Shown here: one piece after another, positions 61,001-64,000 of the stretch
Layout: each line of letters begins with the position of its first letter
Position numbering within the stretch: the stretch's first letter is position 1
Assembly: GCF_901709675.1 (NCBI RefSeq)
Contig: NC_051099.1
Location: 1,300,001 to 1,364,000 of the forward strand
Length of the DNA stretch: 64,000 bases
Source: Syngnathus acus
Lineage: Eukaryota > Chordata > Actinopteri > Syngnathiformes > Syngnathidae
Direction of reading: 5' to 3'
Position numbers and translations under genes: made by a program
The notes under the pieces: generated by a model
The model's database searches: none
Seen by the model: only the letters and a program-made list of their open reading frames with translations
Told to the model about the DNA's origin: nothing

Positions 61001-61760
61001 CCCTAGTTGGAAGCCCTAACCTTAGTTTTAAACCCTACTTTGTAACCCTAATTCTAGTTTTAAACCCTACTTTGAAACCCTAATTCTAGTTTTAAACCCT
61101 AGTTTGAAGCCCTAACCCTAGTATGAAACCCTAGTTGGAAGCCCTAACCCTAGTTTTAAACCCTACTTTGAAACCCTAACTCTAGTATGAAACCTTACTT
61201 TGTAACCCTAACCCTAGTTTTAAACCCTACTTTGAAACCCTAATTCTAGTTTTAAACCCTAGTTTGAAGCCCTAACCCTAGTATGAAACCCTAGTTGGTA
61301 CCCCTAACCCTAGTTTTAAACCCTACTTTGAAACCCTAACCATAGTATGAAACCCTACTTTGTAACCCTAATTCTAGTTTTAAACCCTAATTTGAAACCC
61401 TAATTCTAGTTTTAAACCCTAGTTTGAAGCCCTAACCCTAGTATGAAACCCTAGTTGGAAGCCCTAACCCTAGTTTTAAACCCTACTTTGAAACCCTAAC
61501 TCTAGTATGAAACCTTACTTTGTAACCCTAACCCTAGTTTTAAACCCTATTTTGAAACCCTAGTTCTAGTTTTAAACCCTATGTTGAAACCCTAACTGTA
61601 GTTTTAAACCCTAGTTTGAAGCCCTAGCCCTAGTATGAAACCCTAGTTGGAAGCCCTAAACCTACTTTTAAACCCTACTTTGAAACCCTAACCCTAGTAT
61701 GAAACCCTAATTTGAAACCCTAACCCTCGTTTTAAACCCTACTTTGAAAGCCTAACTCTC
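58042..61760. repeat. Telomere-like 32-bp minisatellite with higher-order periods
   Basis: The array starts with CTACCCTAACCCTAAACCCT and then settles into a 32-bp unit made of a 13-mer (CCCTACTTTGAAA and variants) and a 19-mer (CCCTAACCCTAGTTTTAAA and variants). About 116 units fill 3.7 kb. Variant units recur in order. CCCTATTTTGAAACCCTAGT is at 58281, 58921 and 59561 (640 bp, 20 units). From there the period is 992 bp (31 units): 59561, 60553, 61545, and a private TAACTGTTTTTTTAAA variant at 59961 and 60953. The CCCTAA core recalls the vertebrate telomere repeat. Nothing suggests coding. Confidence 0.95.
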
Positions 61761-61946
61761 TACCAAAATGAGAAAAATGGCATTAAAAACACATTGATTC
61801 TAACATGGGTCCTTATTGACACACTTAAGTGTACGTACTTGTGCATCTAAGGTTTCATATGGCTGGAAGGTAGAGTACCAACGCAATGCATAATTGCTGT
61901 CCAAAAAGAAAGGGAAAGCATACATTTACCTTCCATACCATGTGTG

Positions 61947-62018
61947 GGTTCTGTAGTGTAGTGGTTAGTGCACTGGACTTTAACCCCAGTGACCCAAGTT
62001 CAACTCCCAATAGGTTTC
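61947..62018 (+). pseudogene. tRNA-like monomer 1, anticodon TTA
   Basis: The loop CTTTAAC gives anticodon TTA (61980-61982), complementary to the stop codon UAA. The anticodon stem is CTGGA/CCCAG with one mismatch. Acceptor and T stems pair badly, so this is probably a pseudogene. Confidence 0.55.
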
Positions 62019-62109
62019 AAAAATTTTATCATGGAAAAATTTGCATACCATACTGTTCGCTTGTGAGCTGCTCCATAAAATCATACCGGTACCTTCTATG
62101 TAATGTGTG

Positions 62110-62181
62110 GGTTCCATTGTGTAGTGGTTAGTACTCTGGACTTTCACCCCAGCGACCCGTGTTCAAATCCCATTAGGTTCC
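62110..62181 (+). pseudogene. tRNA-like monomer 2, anticodon TTC (Glu type)
   Basis: The loop CTTTCAC gives anticodon TTC (62143-62145). A-box and B-box are both present. Several acceptor and T-stem positions do not pair. Confidence 0.55.
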
Positions 62182-62273
62182 AAAATATTTTATCATGAAA
62201 AGATTCGCATACCATGGTTCGCTTGTGAGCTGCTAAATATAAAACCATACATGAGCCTTTCATGTAGTGTGAG

Positions 62274-62345
62274 GGTTCCATAGTGTAGTGGTTAGTGCAC
62301 CGCGCTTCAACCCCAGTGACCTGAGTTCAAATCCCCATAGGTATC
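62274..62345 (+). pseudogene. tRNA-like monomer 3, anticodon TCA
   Basis: The loop CTTCAAC gives anticodon TCA (62307-62309), complementary to UGA. True selenocysteine tRNA also has TCA but is longer, with an extended acceptor arm and long variable arm that are absent here. The anticodon stem has two mismatches. Confidence 0.55.
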
Positions 62346-62436
62346 AAAAATTTTAGCATGGAAAAATTTGCATACCATACTGTCCGCTTGTGAGCTGCTC
62401 CATAAAAGCATACATGTACCTTCTATGTAATGTGAG

Positions 62437-62508
62437 GGTTCCATAGTATAGTGGTTAGTGCTCTGGACTTTCACCCCAGCGACCTGTGTTCAAATCCCAG
62501 TCAGTTTC
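62437..62508 (+). pseudogene. tRNA-like monomer 4, anticodon TTC (Glu type)
   Basis: Anticodon TTC at 62470-62472. The 3' half ends CCCAGTCAGTTTC, as in monomer 6. The acceptor stem pairs poorly. Confidence 0.55.
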
Positions 62509-62600
62509 AAGACATTTTATCATGGAAGAATTTCCATACCATACTGTTCGCTTGTGAGCTGCTCCATAAAAGCATACATATACCTTCGATGTAGTGTGAG

Positions 62601-62672
62601 GCTTCCATAGTATAGTGGTTAGTGCACTGCGCTTTAACCCCAGCGACCTGAGTTCAAATCCCCATAGGTGTC
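62601..62672 (+). pseudogene. tRNA-like monomer 5, anticodon TTA
   Basis: Anticodon TTA at 62634-62636, complementary to UAA. It shares its 3' half (CCCCATAGGT) with monomer 3, not with its immediate neighbours. Confidence 0.55.
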
Positions 62673-62763
62673 CAAAATTTTAGCATGGAAACATTTGCAT
62701 ACTATACTGTTCGCTTGTGAGCTGCTCCATAAAAGCATACATGTACCTTCTATGTAACGTGAG

Positions 62764-62835
62764 GGTTCCATAGTGTAGTGGTTGGTGCTCTGGACTTTCA
62801 CCCCAGCGACCTGAGTTCAAAGCCCAGTCAGTTCC
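62764..62835 (+). pseudogene. tRNA-like monomer 6, anticodon TTC (Glu type)
   Basis: Anticodon TTC at 62797-62799. The D-loop has GGTTGGTG where the others have GGTTAGTG. The acceptor stem is degenerate. Confidence 0.55.
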
Positions 62836-62923
62836 AATATATTTTATCATGGAAAAATTTCCGTACCTGTTCGCTTGTGAGCTGCTCCATAAAAGCATAC
62901 ATATACCTTCGATGTAGTGTGAG

Positions 62924-62995
62924 GTTTCCGTAGCATAGTGGTTAGTGCTCTGGACTTTCACCCCAGCGACCTGAGTTCAAACCCCAGTAGGAACT
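62924..62995 (+). pseudogene. tRNA-like monomer 7, best folded, anticodon TTC
   Basis: The best cloverleaf of the seven. Acceptor GTTTCCG pairs with TAGGAAC at six of seven positions counting wobble; D stem is GCA/TGC; anticodon stem CTGGA/CCCAG and T stem CTGAG/CCCAG each have one mismatch. Anticodon TTC is at 62957-62959. The 5' end GTTTCCGTAGCATAGTGG also resembles tRNA-Val. If any copy is functional it is this one, but mismatches in three stems argue against it. Confidence 0.5.
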
Positions 62996-63092
62996 CAAAT
63001 ATTTTATCATTGAAACTTTTGCAACACAGTTGCTCGTGTGCTGCCCCATATAACCAATGCACTAAAGCTGAGGGCGAGGGGTGAGAGCTAGA

Positions 63093-63138
63093 GTTAGGGT
63101 TAGTGCTGGAGTTAGAGCCTCTTACCTCTAACCCTAAC
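63093..63138. repeat. Head-to-head telomere-like inverted repeat
   Basis: GTTAGGGTTAG (63093-63103) and CTAACCCTAAC (63128-63138) are exact reverse complements separated by 24 nt. The orientation, TTAGGG followed by CCCTAA, is that of a telomere-telomere junction, but with fewer than two repeats per side. Confidence 0.75.
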
Positions 63139-63180
63139 CCTTGGAAAACATATTGGAACCCGGCCACTCGAGGACTGGAG

Positions 63181-64000
63181 CTTGACACCTGTGTCCTTTG
63201 ACCATGATATTTCCCTAATAAAGTGGCCTGTTATTAGGTACACTTGAAAATAGCGGTGTACCTAATGGAGTGTCCATGTGATTCCCTCGTTAAGTGCACC
63301 TGCGTGAAAAGTTTTAGCTCCTGCAGAACGTGAAAGTGACCAAAAACTTTTCACGCAGGTGCACTTAACGAGGGATTCACATGGACACTCCATTAGGCAC
63401 ACCACCATTTTAGACTAGAGCTTGACACGTGTGATCTTTGACCATGATATTTCCCTAATAAAGTGGCCTGTTATTAGGTCCACTTGAAAATGGCGGTGTA
63501 CCTAATGGAGTGTCCATGTGATTCCCTCGTTAAGTGCACCTGCGTGAAAAGTTTTAGCTCCTGCAGAACGTGAAAGGAGCTAAAAGTTTTCACGCAGGTG
63601 CGCTTAACGAGGGTCACTTGGACAACATGTTGGAATGCGGCCCCGAGCACTACAGCTTGTCACCTGTGACCTTTGACCATGATATTTCCCTAATAAAGTG
63701 GCCTGTTATTAGGTACACTTGAAAATGGCGGTCTACCTAATGGAGTGTCCATGTGATTCCCTCGTTAAGTGCACCTGCGTGAAAAGTTTTAGCTCCTGCA
63801 GAACGTGAAAGTGACCAAAAACTTTTCACGCAGGTGCACTTAACGAGGGAATCACATGGACACTCCATTAGGCACACCACCATTTTAGACTAGAGCTTGA
63901 CACCTGTGATCTTTGACCATGATATTTCCCTAATAAAGTGGCCTGTCCACTTGAAAATGGCGGTGTACCTAATGGAGTGTCTGTGTGATTCCCTCGTTAA
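63181..64000. repeat. Tandem array of about 240-bp foldback units, open at the right edge
   Basis: Units start with CTTGACACCTGTG or variants at 63181, 63421, 63656 and 63896, so the spacing is 240, 235 and 240 bp. Each begins TTTGACCATGATATTTCCCT then AATAAAGTGGCCTGTTATTA and carries a long inverted repeat. In unit 1 the arms are 63247-63315 and 63343-63411 (69 nt each, a few mismatches) around a 27-nt spacer. A nested smaller pair, TTAGGTACAC (63234-63243) and GTGTACCTAA (63256-63265), is also present. Units 1 and 3 share one 3' half and unit 2 has another, so the true period may be about 476 bp. CCTAATAAAGTGGCC is familiar from fish repeats. The array continues past the window. Confidence 0.88.

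Larger units (their letters stand above)
61915..63045 (+). repeat. Tandem array of seven tRNA-like monomers, about 163 bp each
   Basis: Monomer starts are 61947, 62110, 62274, 62437, 62601, 62764 and 62924, so the spacing is 163, 164, 163, 164, 163 and 160 bp. Each monomer has a tRNA-like body, with an A-box (TAGTGTAGTGGTTAG) and B-box (GTTCAAATCC), followed by a spacer that contains TTTTATCATGG or TTTTAGCATGG and CGCTTGTGAGCTGCTCCATA. The TTTT lies about 10-20 nt after each body and could end RNA polymerase III transcription. The body is closest to my recollection of vertebrate tRNA-Gln (CTCTGGACTTT..CCAGCGA), with altered anticodons. Most copies pair poorly in the acceptor and T stems. Confidence 0.85.

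Noticed and set aside
58042-61760. The regular repeats as a CRISPR array
   Set aside because: The units are contiguous with no unique spacers, and the host sequence is vertebrate.
62274-62345. Monomer 3 as a selenocysteine tRNA (anticodon TCA)
   Set aside because: The body is of ordinary 72-nt type without the long acceptor and variable arms of tRNA-Sec, and its stems are mismatched.
62680-62961. A 93-codon minus-strand frame in the tRNA-like array
   Set aside because: The protein repeats itself (NHYATETSHYIEGICML.. and NHYGTLTLHRRYMYA..) because it is the antisense of tandem monomers.

Overview
The window is vertebrate genomic DNA, most probably from a teleost fish. Large introns with GT..AG splice sites and phase-1 immunoglobulin exons appear alongside fish-type interspersed repeats (tRNA-headed SINEs, hAT-like MITEs). 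No bacterial operon structure, phage or CRISPR is present.

The one gene I can defend is cadm2 (cell adhesion molecule 2 / SynCAM2 / nectin-like 3) on the + strand. Ten coding exons were assembled by eye: a 27-nt microexon (10972-10998), two exons for the Ig V domain (16547-16696, 23421-23573), two for Ig domain 2 (25087-25224, 32211-32372), two for Ig domain 3 (32440-32530, 32603-32781), a Pro/Thr-rich stalk exon (35418-35531), the transmembrane exon (44088-44210) and the cytoplasmic tail exon ending at TAG 44673-44675. Joined, they leave an open frame of about 418 codons with every phase compatible. The protein ends in the FERM-binding juxtamembrane segment and the EYFI PDZ-binding C-terminus. 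The signal-peptide exon and promoter are not visible and presumably lie upstream. Fish carry two cadm2 paralogues (a and b); I cannot say which this is. A long 3' UTR probably follows, with the best-looking poly(A) signal at 48797.

Layout: 1-10971 is upstream intron with a full-length SINE at 1445-1802 bearing a 12-bp target duplication. 10972-44675 is the coding part of cadm2, with introns from 67 bp to 8.6 kb. 44676 to about 48.8 kb is probable 3' UTR. About 48.9-58.0 kb is intergenic with one hAT-like MITE. 58.0-64.0 kb is a dense block of tandem arrays: a 3.7-kb telomere-like 32-bp minisatellite with 640-bp and 992-bp higher-order periods; seven tRNA-like monomers at about 163-bp spacing, three of which have anticodons complementary to stop codons; a small head-to-head TTAGGG/CCCTAA motif; and an array of about 240-bp foldback units that runs off the right edge.

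The most unusual content is the 58-64 kb repeat block. A short relative of its minisatellite lies inside the last large cadm2 intron. A decayed Ig-like coding relic (30.0-30.2 kb) and a perfect G-quadruplex motif (18024) are secondary points of interest.
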